Assembly: GCA_900551245.1 (NCBI GenBank)
Contig: URVC01000001.1
Span: 62,001-126,000, forward strand
Source: an uncultured bacterium
Lineage (GTDB): Bacteria > Verrucomicrobiota > Lentisphaeria > Victivallales > Victivallaceae
Length of the DNA: 64,000 bases
Reading direction: 5' to 3'
Shown here: piece after piece, positions 32,914 to 40,574 of the stretch
Numbering within the stretch: position 1 is the first letter of the stretch
Layout: the number at the start of each line of letters is the position of its first letter
Notes under the pieces: generated by a model
Told to the model about the DNA's origin: nothing
What the model saw: the letters and a program-made list of their open reading frames with translations, nothing else
The model's database searches: none
Translations under genes and position numbers: made by a program

Positions 32914-34290
32914 ATGAAAAAAACGAACGGAAAACTCTGGAAAACCGGAACGCTGGTTTACTCCTCGACCGGCCTTGCCATGCTCTTCTTCTGGCTGCTG
33001 TGGGGGGACTTCACCTGGGCGATGAAGGATCGCGCCGTCGGCCCCTCCGCCACGCTGCTCATCAAGCAGATCGGCGTATCGGACTTCCTCTATGCGCTGA
33101 TCGTGATCGCCTTCCCCTGCTCCACCAACATCTTTCTCTCCCCGATCATCAGCTATCTCTCCGACCGTCATCGGGGGCCGCACGGCAGAAGAATTCCTTT
33201 TCTGTTGTTCACCACCCCCTTCATCGTGCTGGGGCTGTACGGGCTGGGCCTCACTCCGCTTCTGGGCGGAAAACTCCACGAACTCTTCCCCACCCTCACT
33301 CTGCACGGAGGAAGACTGCTGGTCTTCTGCATCTCCTGGGTGATTCTGGACTTCGGCACCACGCTGGCAGGAACGCTCTTCAACGCGCTGGTCAACGATG
33401 TGGTGCCGCGGGAGCTTCTCGGCAGGTTTTACGGCTTGTTCCGCATGATCAGCCTCGGGGCGGGAATTCTCTTCAACTTTTTCCTGCTCAAAGAGGTGGA
33501 ACACTACGTTCTCTGGATCTTCGTCGGCATCGGCACCCTGTACGGAGTCGGCCTTTTCTCCCTCTGTTTCAACGTCAAAGAGGGGGAGTATCCGCCGCCG
33601 GAACAGCCGGAACAGCAGAAAAATCAGACCGCCGTCGCCTCGATTCTATCGGTCTGGCAGGCCGCACTGAACTACCTGCGGCAGAGCTTCTCCCTCGGCT
33701 ATTACCGGAAGATCATGCTGGCTCAAACCCTTCTCACGCTCTCCTTTTCACCGGTCAACAGCTTCTCGATCCTCTACGCGGGCAAGCTGGGCATCGGCAT
33801 GGAGCGTTACGGCCTCTACATCGCCGTGACCTATGCCTGTTCCTTTTTCCTCAGCTATTTTCTCGGGATTCTGGCCGACCGGTTCAATCCGTTGCGCACC
33901 GGCATGAGCTGCCTCGGGCTCTATGCGGCGCTGATGATCCTCGGCTGGGTTTTGCTGGGCAATCCGGCAGCGTTCGGGCCGATTCTCATTCTGCACGGCG
34001 TGGTCTCCGGCAGCTGCATGACGCTGACGGCGTCACTGCCTCAGCGGCTCTTCCCCCGCGAACTGTTCGCCCAGTTCGCCTCCGCCACCGGAATCGTCGC
34101 CTCGGTCTCCTCCATGCTGCTGGTGCCCGTCATCGGCAGAATGCTCGATCTTCTGAATAACAATTATCGCTGGGTCTTCCCCATCGGTGCCTTGCTGGCG
34201 TTCTGCGGCGTGGTACTGCTCTGGCAGGTCTCAAGGGAGTATCGAAGGTTCGGCGGCGACGCCGCCTATCGCGCTCCCATTCCGAAATAA
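32914..34290 (+). CDS. MFS sugar transporter (GPH/SLC45-like)
   Basis: A 458-residue major facilitator protein with twelve predicted helices (first LVYSSTGLAMLFFWLLWGDFTW). The loop between helices 2 and 3 carries SPIISYLSDRHRGPHGRRIPFLL, the form of the MFS signature typical of glycoside and sucrose transporters (GPH/SLC45), and the equivalent loop in the second half reads GILADRFNPLRTG. It is expected to import a glycoside or sugar with a cation. Its position 13 bp after the GntR/binding-protein regulator suggests that its substrate is the regulator's ligand (inference). Confidence 0.88.
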   Translation: MKKTNGKLWKTGTLVYSSTGLAMLFFWLLWGDFTWAMKDRAVGPSATLLIKQIGVSDFLYALIVIAFPCSTNIFLSPIISYLSDRHRGPHGRRIPFLLFTTPFIVLGLYGLGLTPLLGGKLHELFPTLTLHGGRLLVFCISWVILDFGTTLAGTLFNALVNDVVPRELLGRFYGLFRMISLGAGILFNFFLLKEVEHYVLWIFVGIGTLYGVGLFSLCFNVKEGEYPPPEQPEQQKNQTAVASILSVWQAALNYLRQSFSLGYYRKIMLAQTLLTLSFSPVNSFSILYAGKLGIGMERYGLYIAVTYACSFFLSYFLGILADRFNPLRTGMSCLGLYAALMILGWVLLGNPAAFGPILILHGVVSGSCMTLTASLPQRLFPRELFAQFASATGIVASVSSMLLVPVIGRMLDLLNNNYRWVFPIGALLAFCGVVLLWQVSREYRRFGGDAAYRAPIPK

Positions 34291-34335
34291 GATCTCGTCA
34301 ACCCGACAAGCCCTTCATAGAAACAGGAGAACCAT

Positions 34336-35106
34336 ATGAAAAAGATCCACCCTCACCTCAGTCGGCGTCCAGTCCCCTCCGGACACTCGTTCACCCTCAT
34401 CGAACTCCTCATCGTGATCGCGATCATCGCCATTCTCGCCGCCATGCTGCTGCCGGCGCTGAATGCGGCTAGGAGCAAGGCGCGGGCGAGCAACTGCATC
34501 AACAATCTGAAACAGCTGGGGACCTGTTTTGCCCAGTATTCGATGGACTTCGACGATTATGCCTGTCCGGCGGCGGCGGGCGTCACCAATCTGCTGACCG
34601 GCGACCCGTGCTGCTACTACGATCAGAAATCCTATTTCGTCGACGCCTACATCTACAAAAACGCGGCGACCGCGGGAGAGAAATACCGGACCGCCAAAAC
34701 CATTCTGGTCTGCCCGGAGGCGGACGCCCAGCACAACACCACGCCGCACAATCCGATCGGTATTCCGTTGAACGGACCGCTGTTGCGTTACAGCTCCTAC
34801 AACGTCCCCTATGCGATGGGGGTGGTCGGGACCAGCTATGATTCTCAATATCCGTCATTTAAGATCAGTCGCCTGCGTCATCCGTCGCGCTTCCCCAACC
34901 TCTACGACGGCACCGCCAAGAATGTGCTGATGAACGAGGCGGATATGTGGGTGGATCCCGCCAGCGCCAACTGCCGGATTCACTACCGCCACTCCGCCAG
35001 CGCCAATGTCCTTTACGCGGGAGGAAATGTCTCCAGCTCCCGCCGTTGCCGGCCACTGACCAACGGCACCAACGGAAACTGGACCAACGCCTATGAATCG
35101 CGATAA
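34336..35106 (+). CDS. Pseudopilin-like protein (DUF1559-like, prepilin N-terminus)
   Basis: A 256-residue protein with a type IV pilin/type II secretion pseudopilin N-terminus: a 17-residue basic leader, then FTLIELLIVIAIIAILAAML as the assembly helix, with Glu5 after the cleavage site. The residue before the Phe is Ser (HSFTLIE), not the usual Gly. The globular part has four Cys, and near the end RHSASANVLYAGGNV corresponds to the H-x9-DG signature of the family, with Gly in place of Asp. AGGAG precedes the ATG. It follows the MFS gene by 45 bp and stands before a large secreted beta-helix protein; no other type II secretion gene is near. Confidence 0.88.
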   Translation: MKKIHPHLSRRPVPSGHSFTLIELLIVIAIIAILAAMLLPALNAARSKARASNCINNLKQLGTCFAQYSMDFDDYACPAAAGVTNLLTGDPCCYYDQKSYFVDAYIYKNAATAGEKYRTAKTILVCPEADAQHNTTPHNPIGIPLNGPLLRYSSYNVPYAMGVVGTSYDSQYPSFKISRLRHPSRFPNLYDGTAKNVLMNEADMWVDPASANCRIHYRHSASANVLYAGGNVSSSRRCRPLTNGTNGNWTNAYESR

Positions 35107-35156
35107 GAAGCCATAAGGAATCGACTGCGTTGTCGACAGTTCAGAAAACAACCATC

Positions 35157-35175
35157 CGTTTCATTGAAACGTTTC
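35157..35175. promoter_or_regulatory. Overlapping palindromes upstream of the beta-helix gene
   Basis: CGTTTCA-T-TGAAACG (35157-35171) is a perfect 15-bp palindrome; its right half also forms GAAACGTTTC (35166-35175), a second perfect palindrome with central CG as in LacI-family operators. They lie 26 bases before the ATG of the beta-helix protein gene. The bound protein is unknown. Confidence 0.5.
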
Positions 35176-35200
35176 GACCATCTTGACAGGAAGAATTTCC

Positions 35201-37543
35201 ATGAAAAAAAAAGCTCTTCTTTTCACCCTGTTTTGCGCGTTTTTCGTCGCCGCCGAAACGGGAAGCCCTCTGCGGCTGGTGCCGCTCTTTCGGGGGTGCT
35301 CCTACTACTGGAGCGGCGAAGCGGTCGGTGCTGTTACGCCGTATTTCCGCCCGCTTAATTCCGCCCGGTGGAGCGCCGGAATTCCGCCGGTCCACGACCG
35401 TGACCGGAAGGAGTATCGCGGCAGCATCGTCCATCTGGAGGAGGATCACGCCTACGAGTTCGAACTGCGCGACACGAAGGGGATGGTTTTACCGGGGAGC
35501 CGCGGCACGTTCCGCACCTGGAAGAGCACCGTACCGGTTGCGCGAACCATCGTGCTCGACGAAACCAACTTCGACGGCCATCTGGAAATCACCGCCAAAG
35601 GCCGTCCCGACGGCTGGATCCGCTACACTGCGAAGCCGGGCTTCGTTCTGACCAATCCCCGGCAGGCGGCGAACAAAGAGAAGACCGTCGCCCACGACAA
35701 CTCCGACGCCATGATCAATCTCCGCGATGCCGAATACATTCTGATCGACAACTTGACAGTGTGCGGCGGAATGTCGCATGTGATTCATGTGGAGAACTCT
35801 TCGCATATCCGGATTGCCAACTGCGACATCGCCGGCTGGGGGCGGGTCGGCGTGCAGCGGTTCGACCGGAACGGGCGGTTCTTCCCGGTCGGCGTTCCGG
35901 TACCGAAGAATTACTACGGGATCAACTTCGACGCGGCGATTCACCTAAAAAACAGCGCGAACGTGGTCATCGAGCGCAACTACATCCACGACCCGCTCTC
36001 CCGCGCCAACAGCTGGCTGTACGCCCATCCCGCCGGTCCGGAGGCGGTCGCCGTGCAGATGGTGCAAAACACCGTACTCCGCTACAACGACTTCATCGGC
36101 AGCGATGAACACCGGTTCAACGACGCGGTCGAGGGCTGGGGAAATTTTCATCCGCAGGGCGGCTTCAACACCGATGCCGAAATCTACGGCAACTTCATGA
36201 TCTTCTGCAACGACGACAACATCGAACTCGATGGAGGCCAACAGAATGTGCGTTGTTTTCGCAACCGTTTCGAAGGCGCGCTCTGCGGAGTCAGCATTCA
36301 GGGTTGCATGACCGGCCCAAGCTACCTCTACGAAAATCTCACCTCCGAGATGGGGGATGAACGGGGCGCCACGCAACTGATTCTGAAGACCGCCTCCCGC
36401 CGCAGCGGCAAGTATGCCGCCTCCTACGTATTCAACAACACCTTTTCCGGAAAAGGGCGAGGAACCGACGTGCTGGAACATCACCGGATGGTTCTGTACA
36501 ACAACATCTTCGACGGTGCGGGGAACCGTATCGCCCACGCCGGCCGCCCCACGGCGGAAACCGCCAACAACCTGCTCCCCGGCGGACCGTCGCCACGGTT
36601 TCTGGATGCCTCCCGCGGCCGCTACGAACCGGCACCGGATTCCCCGGCCCGCGGCGGCGGAAAAGTGATTCCCAATTTCACCGGTCCGGGGCCGGTGGAT
36701 GTCGGCGCCTTCCAGAGCGCCTCCCCGCGACCGTTGCCGGAACGACCGCTGCCGGTCCGGCTGGACTGCGAAAAAATCCGGTTTAAAGTAGATGAAACTC
36801 AGGCGAAAGTTGTTGCGACAGTAGCGGGAAGCAACTTTTCCGGCCGTTATCGGATTGCGAAAAACAGCGACTTCGACTGGTTCACCGTCACACCGGATTC
36901 CGGCACCGTGAAATCCGGCGACCGGGTGACGTTTACGGTGCGGACCATCCCCGACCGGTTCCGGGGGCGTCCCCTGATGCGCGGCGCATTCCTGATCCGG
37001 TTTGAAAACGGACTCTCGCGCCCGGTCTCGGTCTACGCCGAAACCGGCTGGGAAATGCCGTTGAAACCGCACAAACCGGGCGATGTGGCCATCTACCTGA
37101 ATCCGGAAACGGCGGATAAAGGGAAGAAATTCCCTCGGGCGAATCCGGCTCACGGCCCGGAAGAGGATGGCTGTGTGGAATTCCCGGCCCGGGGGAAACC
37201 GGAAAAATCCGGCTCGCCATATCTCCTGGAATTCGAGTTTGACGTACCCGAAGAGGGATACTACGGTCTCTTCGTCCGGGCAGACGTTCCCTCCCCCGCC
37301 GGAGCGCACGACTCCTTCTTCTACGGATTTGACGACCAGCCGATGATACCCGGAAGTTTTGCGGAAGCGAGAAGCGGCCGCAAACGCTGGTACATGGTGG
37401 CGCAATCCGGACCGCAGGAGACCCGGAGCGCCTGTCATTTTACCCGCGGTCGCCACAAGCTTCGCATCTCCCCCCGGGAATCCACCCGGATCGGTCTTAT
37501 CGCCGTGACCGACAACCACTACGCGTTCGAGTTGAAAGAATAA
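35201..37543 (+). CDS. Secreted right-handed beta-helix protein (pectate-lyase-like fold)
   Basis: A 780-residue secreted protein. The signal peptide is MKKKALLFTLFCAFFVAAE. After an N-terminal beta-sandwich-like region (to about residue 110), residues about 120-450 form a parallel beta helix, seen as repeating Asn/Ile-rich rungs such as YILIDNLTVCGGMSHVIHVE, SSHIRIANCDIAGWG, SANVVIERNYIHDP and NTVLRYNDFIGSD. This fold is used by polysaccharide lyases and some GH28-like hydrolases. The C-terminal 270 residues include a BACON/Ig-like segment (IAKNSDFDWFTVTPDSGTVKSGDRVTFTV) and a final beta-sandwich. No catalytic residues can be assigned, so binding or degradation of an acidic polysaccharide is inference. 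AGGAAG precedes the ATG at 35201. Confidence 0.8.
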   Translation: MKKKALLFTLFCAFFVAAETGSPLRLVPLFRGCSYYWSGEAVGAVTPYFRPLNSARWSAGIPPVHDRDRKEYRGSIVHLEEDHAYEFELRDTKGMVLPGSRGTFRTWKSTVPVARTIVLDETNFDGHLEITAKGRPDGWIRYTAKPGFVLTNPRQAANKEKTVAHDNSDAMINLRDAEYILIDNLTVCGGMSHVIHVENSSHIRIANCDIAGWGRVGVQRFDRNGRFFPVGVPVPKNYYGINFDAAIHLKNSANVVIERNYIHDPLSRANSWLYAHPAGPEAVAVQMVQNTVLRYNDFIGSDEHRFNDAVEGWGNFHPQGGFNTDAEIYGNFMIFCNDDNIELDGGQQNVRCFRNRFEGALCGVSIQGCMTGPSYLYENLTSEMGDERGATQLILKTASRRSGKYAASYVFNNTFSGKGRGTDVLEHHRMVLYNNIFDGAGNRIAHAGRPTAETANNLLPGGPSPRFLDASRGRYEPAPDSPARGGGKVIPNFTGPGPVDVGAFQSASPRPLPERPLPVRLDCEKIRFKVDETQAKVVATVAGSNFSGRYRIAKNSDFDWFTVTPDSGTVKSGDRVTFTVRTIPDRFRGRPLMRGAFLIRFENGLSRPVSVYAETGWEMPLKPHKPGDVAIYLNPETADKGKKFPRANPAHGPEEDGCVEFPARGKPEKSGSPYLLEFEFDVPEEGYYGLFVRADVPSPAGAHDSFFYGFDDQPMIPGSFAEARSGRKRWYMVAQSGPQETRSACHFTRGRHKLRISPRESTRIGLIAVTDNHYAFELKE

Positions 37544-37551
37544 GAGGTGTC

Positions 37552-37581
37552 TGAAGCGGGGATTTCGCCATTCCCGCTTCA
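37552..37581 (+). terminator. Stem-loop after the beta-helix gene
   Basis: TGAAGCGGGGAT pairs with ATTCCCGCTTCA (12 bp, one wobble) around the loop TTCGCC, eight bases after the stop codon. No T run follows immediately, so it may be a weak terminator or an mRNA-end stabiliser. Confidence 0.6.
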
Positions 37582-37618
37582 CAACGAAGAAAAACGTTTC
37601 ATTTTTGATCTATCTTAA

Positions 37619-37647
37619 TTGACAATGTCACACGTTTGCGATATACT
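37619..37647 (+). promoter_or_regulatory. Consensus promoter with embedded operator, site 3 (esterase gene)
   Basis: TTGACA (37619-37624) and TATACT (37642-37647) are 17 bases apart. The palindrome TGACA-A-TGTCA (37620-37630) overlaps the -35 box exactly as at site 2. This repeats the arrangement before the GntR/binding-protein gene and suggests shared control. The surrounding 212-bp gap shows nothing else apart from the stem-loop at 37552-37581. Confidence 0.78.
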
Positions 37648-37755
37648 TATTTTGGCGGAATTAAAAAGTTCTCTACAGGAGAATAATCCGCCGTCACTGC
37701 CGGGAAATCGGAACGATTCCGAAAAATCATGCTGAAACAAGGAGATAGAAAAGAC

Positions 37756-39543
37756 ATGAAGAGAGTGTTCTTGCCCCTGCTCGCCGCCGGAACCATTTCA
37801 GCGGTTCTGTCCGCCGGGGAACTCACCGACCTGCGCGCGGAATACCGCGACAATCAGCTCTTTCTGCAATGGAAGGAGAACGATCTGCCGCGAGAGGCCC
37901 GACTGACCGTCTGGCGCAGCAGCGCCCCGATCACCCGGGAAAATCTCCCGTCGGCGGAACCCGTCGCCGATCTGCTCAATCCCGGCAGTGCGCGCGACTG
38001 GTGGCAGGACGTCGACTCATTCTACGTCCGCAAAGGGAACGACAAGAAGAGCGAGGAGATCTTCGCCGGCGACGTCGCCGATGCCGGCAAAGGCAAAAAA
38101 ATTATCCCCGGATTTGTCATCAAAGAGAACGGCAGGCCGCTCGATCCCCGTTCCGGTCTGCATGTCCACACGCCGGAAAAGCCGGGCACGTTCCACTACG
38201 CCGTCAGCTGGAAGAAGGGACTGCACGGCGCTCCGGAGCAGCTGCTCCCGCTCGCTTCACCGGTCACGGTCACCGCACCGGGCAAAGCGGCTCCCATCCG
38301 GATCAGCGGCCGGAAACTTGCCGCCGGCTGTGCCAAGGGGCTGCCGCTGATTGTCCAGCTTCACGGACGCGGCGGCGGCGCCGGCGTCGATTCGAAAGGG
38401 CGGGCGCGCGGCACTCATCTCATTTTCCTGGATCGCTCGCTCGGCTGGCGCGAAGGACTGCCAGTCAAATTCAACCTCTCGGTCCGCAGGGACTGCGTTC
38501 AGATGGAGCTCTTCGACCGGGTCTGGATCGGGCGTGTCATGCAGGGGAAAGAGGTAGCCGACGCCCGCGACAAGGTTCCGGCGATCTCCACCTTCTGGCT
38601 CGGTTACAACGTCAACGTCGGCGAGAGCAACCTCGGGCCGGAGTTCCGCGTTGACAACTACTCCGAACGGATCATTCTCCACCTGATCCGCTGGGCACAG
38701 GAATATCTCGGGACCGACCCGGCGCGCACCTACGCGGTCGGCGGCTCGATGGGCGGCAGCGGCGCGGTACAGCTGGCGACCCATTTTCCGGATGTGTTCG
38801 CCGCGGTCCGCGCCGATGTGCCGGTTTACAGCTATACCTGGGAACGCTGTAACAAAGTTGCGCCGAGCGCCATCCGGCTGGTCTGCAGCTGTGGCCCCTT
38901 TTCCGCAAAGAATCCGGCCCGCATGCCCGACGGGCGCGATCTGCTCGATTACGGCAACGGCGCGAAAAACATCGCGCGTCCCGAAATCGACATGCCGCCC
39001 ATCTTCGCCACCAACGGCCGCAACGACTGGTCCATTCCCTGGGTGAACAATCCTCCCTTCTACCGGGCGGCCAACGAGGCACGCCAGGCGTTTCAGGTGT
39101 TCTGGAACGACGGCGATCACGGGATGACCAGCGCCTGTCCGAAGGATATGCGTCCCAACAACCGCGACCTTTTCCGCTACCGGCTCGACCGCGGATTCGT
39201 CGCCTTCAGCAACTCCAGTGACAACAGAGATTACGGCGACGGCGACCCGAAGAAGGGCGACGCCGTCGGCTGGATCAACCGGGGACTCTCCTTCGACGAG
39301 GTGAAGGAGACTCCGAACCGCTGCGAAGTGACACTCCGCGCCGCGCATCCGGAAATCCGTTATCCGGTCCGCGCCGACGTCACGCTGCGCCGCCGCCAGC
39401 AGTTCCATCCGGCGCCGGGCAGCACGATCCAAGTGACCGTCAACGGGAAAACCACCTCCATGCAGGTGCCGTCCGGTCCGCTGACCATCCCCGGCATCGT
39501 CTTTGCCGACAGCAAGCCGGTGACGCTGCTGCTGGAACAATAA
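37756..39543 (+). CDS. Secreted alpha/beta-hydrolase esterase (PHB-depolymerase/carbohydrate-esterase-like)
   Basis: A 595-residue secreted esterase. Signal peptide MKRVFLPLLAAGTISAVLSA; an N-terminal fibronectin-like region (about 22-180) whose pattern (YRDNQLFLQWKENDLPREARLTVWRS) fits a beta-sandwich; then an alpha/beta-hydrolase domain with oxyanion region LIVQLHGRGGG, nucleophile S331 in GGSMGGSG, candidate Asp in NGRNDWSIPW and His in NDGDHGMTS; and a C-terminal beta domain. Deacetylation or de-esterification of plant or algal polysaccharide is the likely role (family inference). ATG 37756 follows AAGGAG. It has its own promoter with the TGACA-N-TGTCA operator. Confidence 0.83.
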   Translation: MKRVFLPLLAAGTISAVLSAGELTDLRAEYRDNQLFLQWKENDLPREARLTVWRSSAPITRENLPSAEPVADLLNPGSARDWWQDVDSFYVRKGNDKKSEEIFAGDVADAGKGKKIIPGFVIKENGRPLDPRSGLHVHTPEKPGTFHYAVSWKKGLHGAPEQLLPLASPVTVTAPGKAAPIRISGRKLAAGCAKGLPLIVQLHGRGGGAGVDSKGRARGTHLIFLDRSLGWREGLPVKFNLSVRRDCVQMELFDRVWIGRVMQGKEVADARDKVPAISTFWLGYNVNVGESNLGPEFRVDNYSERIILHLIRWAQEYLGTDPARTYAVGGSMGGSGAVQLATHFPDVFAAVRADVPVYSYTWERCNKVAPSAIRLVCSCGPFSAKNPARMPDGRDLLDYGNGAKNIARPEIDMPPIFATNGRNDWSIPWVNNPPFYRAANEARQAFQVFWNDGDHGMTSACPKDMRPNNRDLFRYRLDRGFVAFSNSSDNRDYGDGDPKKGDAVGWINRGLSFDEVKETPNRCEVTLRAAHPEIRYPVRADVTLRRRQQFHPAPGSTIQVTVNGKTTSMQVPSGPLTIPGIVFADSKPVTLLLEQ

Positions 39544-39583
39544 CGATCTCTCGTTTCAGTGCCGGAGAGGAAAGCTCTTCGCC

Positions 39584-40462
39584 TTATTCCGGCAATAACG
39601 CCCCGCCTCCGGCGCGCCCCATCCGGAGCTCCCGGGGCGAGGCGTTGAAACGCTTCCGGATCACCCGGAAAAAGTAGGTGCGGTCGGCAAATCCGCTCCG
39701 CGCGGCAATCTCCCGCATCGACAGACTGGTGCCGCGAATCAGCTCCAGCGCATGACCGCAGCGCAGCTCCGTGATATATTCCGACGGAGTCACGCCGAGC
39801 GCAACACGGAAAATACGAAACAACGTCACCCGGCTGAGCTGCAGCTGTTCGGCCAGCGCATTCACGTTAAATGCCGGGTCGCTGTGGTAAAGGCGGCAGC
39901 GTTCCATCGCGATCTCCACAATTTTTTCCGCCTGCGGTTCCGGTTCGCTGCACTCCACCGCATGTGCAAGAATGTCGCAAACCAGCGCCACCATCTTCCG
40001 CCACGCGAAAACAGTCCGGACATGCAACCCCTGTTCAAATTCGTCGAAGAGCCGTTCCGGACATCTCCCTGCGGCGATCGGGTGATGAGGAATCCGGTAG
40101 GACTCCATGAAGGCGCGCGCACTCTCTCCGTCGAAGGTGAGCCAGCGGTAGATCCAGGGGGACGAACAGCTTTCCGTCACCCAGCTGTCGAATGGAAGCA
40201 GATAGAAGAAATCCCCCTCCCCGAAATCGAACGTACCGTACGTGGTCTCCATCCGGCCCCACCCTTTCACTCCCCAGAAAAGGTGCACCATCGGCTTCTG
40301 TCGGCCGGATTCCTCCCGCCGGAATCCCTCATCGTAATTGAAACAGCCGCAGGAACGCGGATAAAACGGCAACGACAAATTCGGAATCTTCTCCACCGAC
40401 GGGCGGGCACTGCCGAACGAAGTGGAATGAGTGTACCAGCTGTGTATATTGGTATGTAACAT
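39584..40462 (-). CDS. AraC-family transcriptional regulator
   Basis: A 292-residue AraC/XylS activator. The N-terminal cupin-like effector domain (about 30-150, with GWGRMETTYGTFDFGEGDFFYLLP) is followed by a C-terminal pair of helix-turn-helix motifs (about 190-285): VNALAEQLQLSRVTLFRIFRVALGVTPSEYI and MREIAARSGFADRTYFFRVIRKRFNASPRELR. It is divergent from the alpha-galactosidase gene with a 112-bp control region between, so it most likely controls that operon. Confidence 0.92.
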   Translation of the reverse strand: MLHTNIHSWYTHSTSFGSARPSVEKIPNLSLPFYPRSCGCFNYDEGFRREESGRQKPMVHLFWGVKGWGRMETTYGTFDFGEGDFFYLLPFDSWVTESCSSPWIYRWLTFDGESARAFMESYRIPHHPIAAGRCPERLFDEFEQGLHVRTVFAWRKMVALVCDILAHAVECSEPEPQAEKIVEIAMERCRLYHSDPAFNVNALAEQLQLSRVTLFRIFRVALGVTPSEYITELRCGHALELIRGTSLSMREIAARSGFADRTYFFRVIRKRFNASPRELRMGRAGGGALLPE

Positions 40463-40491
40463 AAGTCAACTTTTCGGAAACATTTCTTCTC

Positions 40492-40542
40492 TTGCCGTTT
40501 TATCGATAGTGTACTATAATATAAGGAGAAGTTTCGATAAAA
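40492..40542 (+). promoter_or_regulatory. Promoter of the alpha-galactosidase operon with flanking inverted repeat
   Basis: TTGCCG (40492-40497) and TATAAT (40515-40520) are 17 bases apart. TTTTATCGA (40498-40506) and TCGATAAAA (40534-40542) form a 9-bp inverted repeat straddling the -10 box. The position between divergent araC-type and GH36 genes fits a regulator site. An AAGGAG at 40522-40527 lies about 50 bases before the ATG, too far to serve as its ribosome-binding site. Confidence 0.55.
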
Positions 40543-40574
40543 ACAATCTTTATACCAAAAAAAATTTTTACAAA

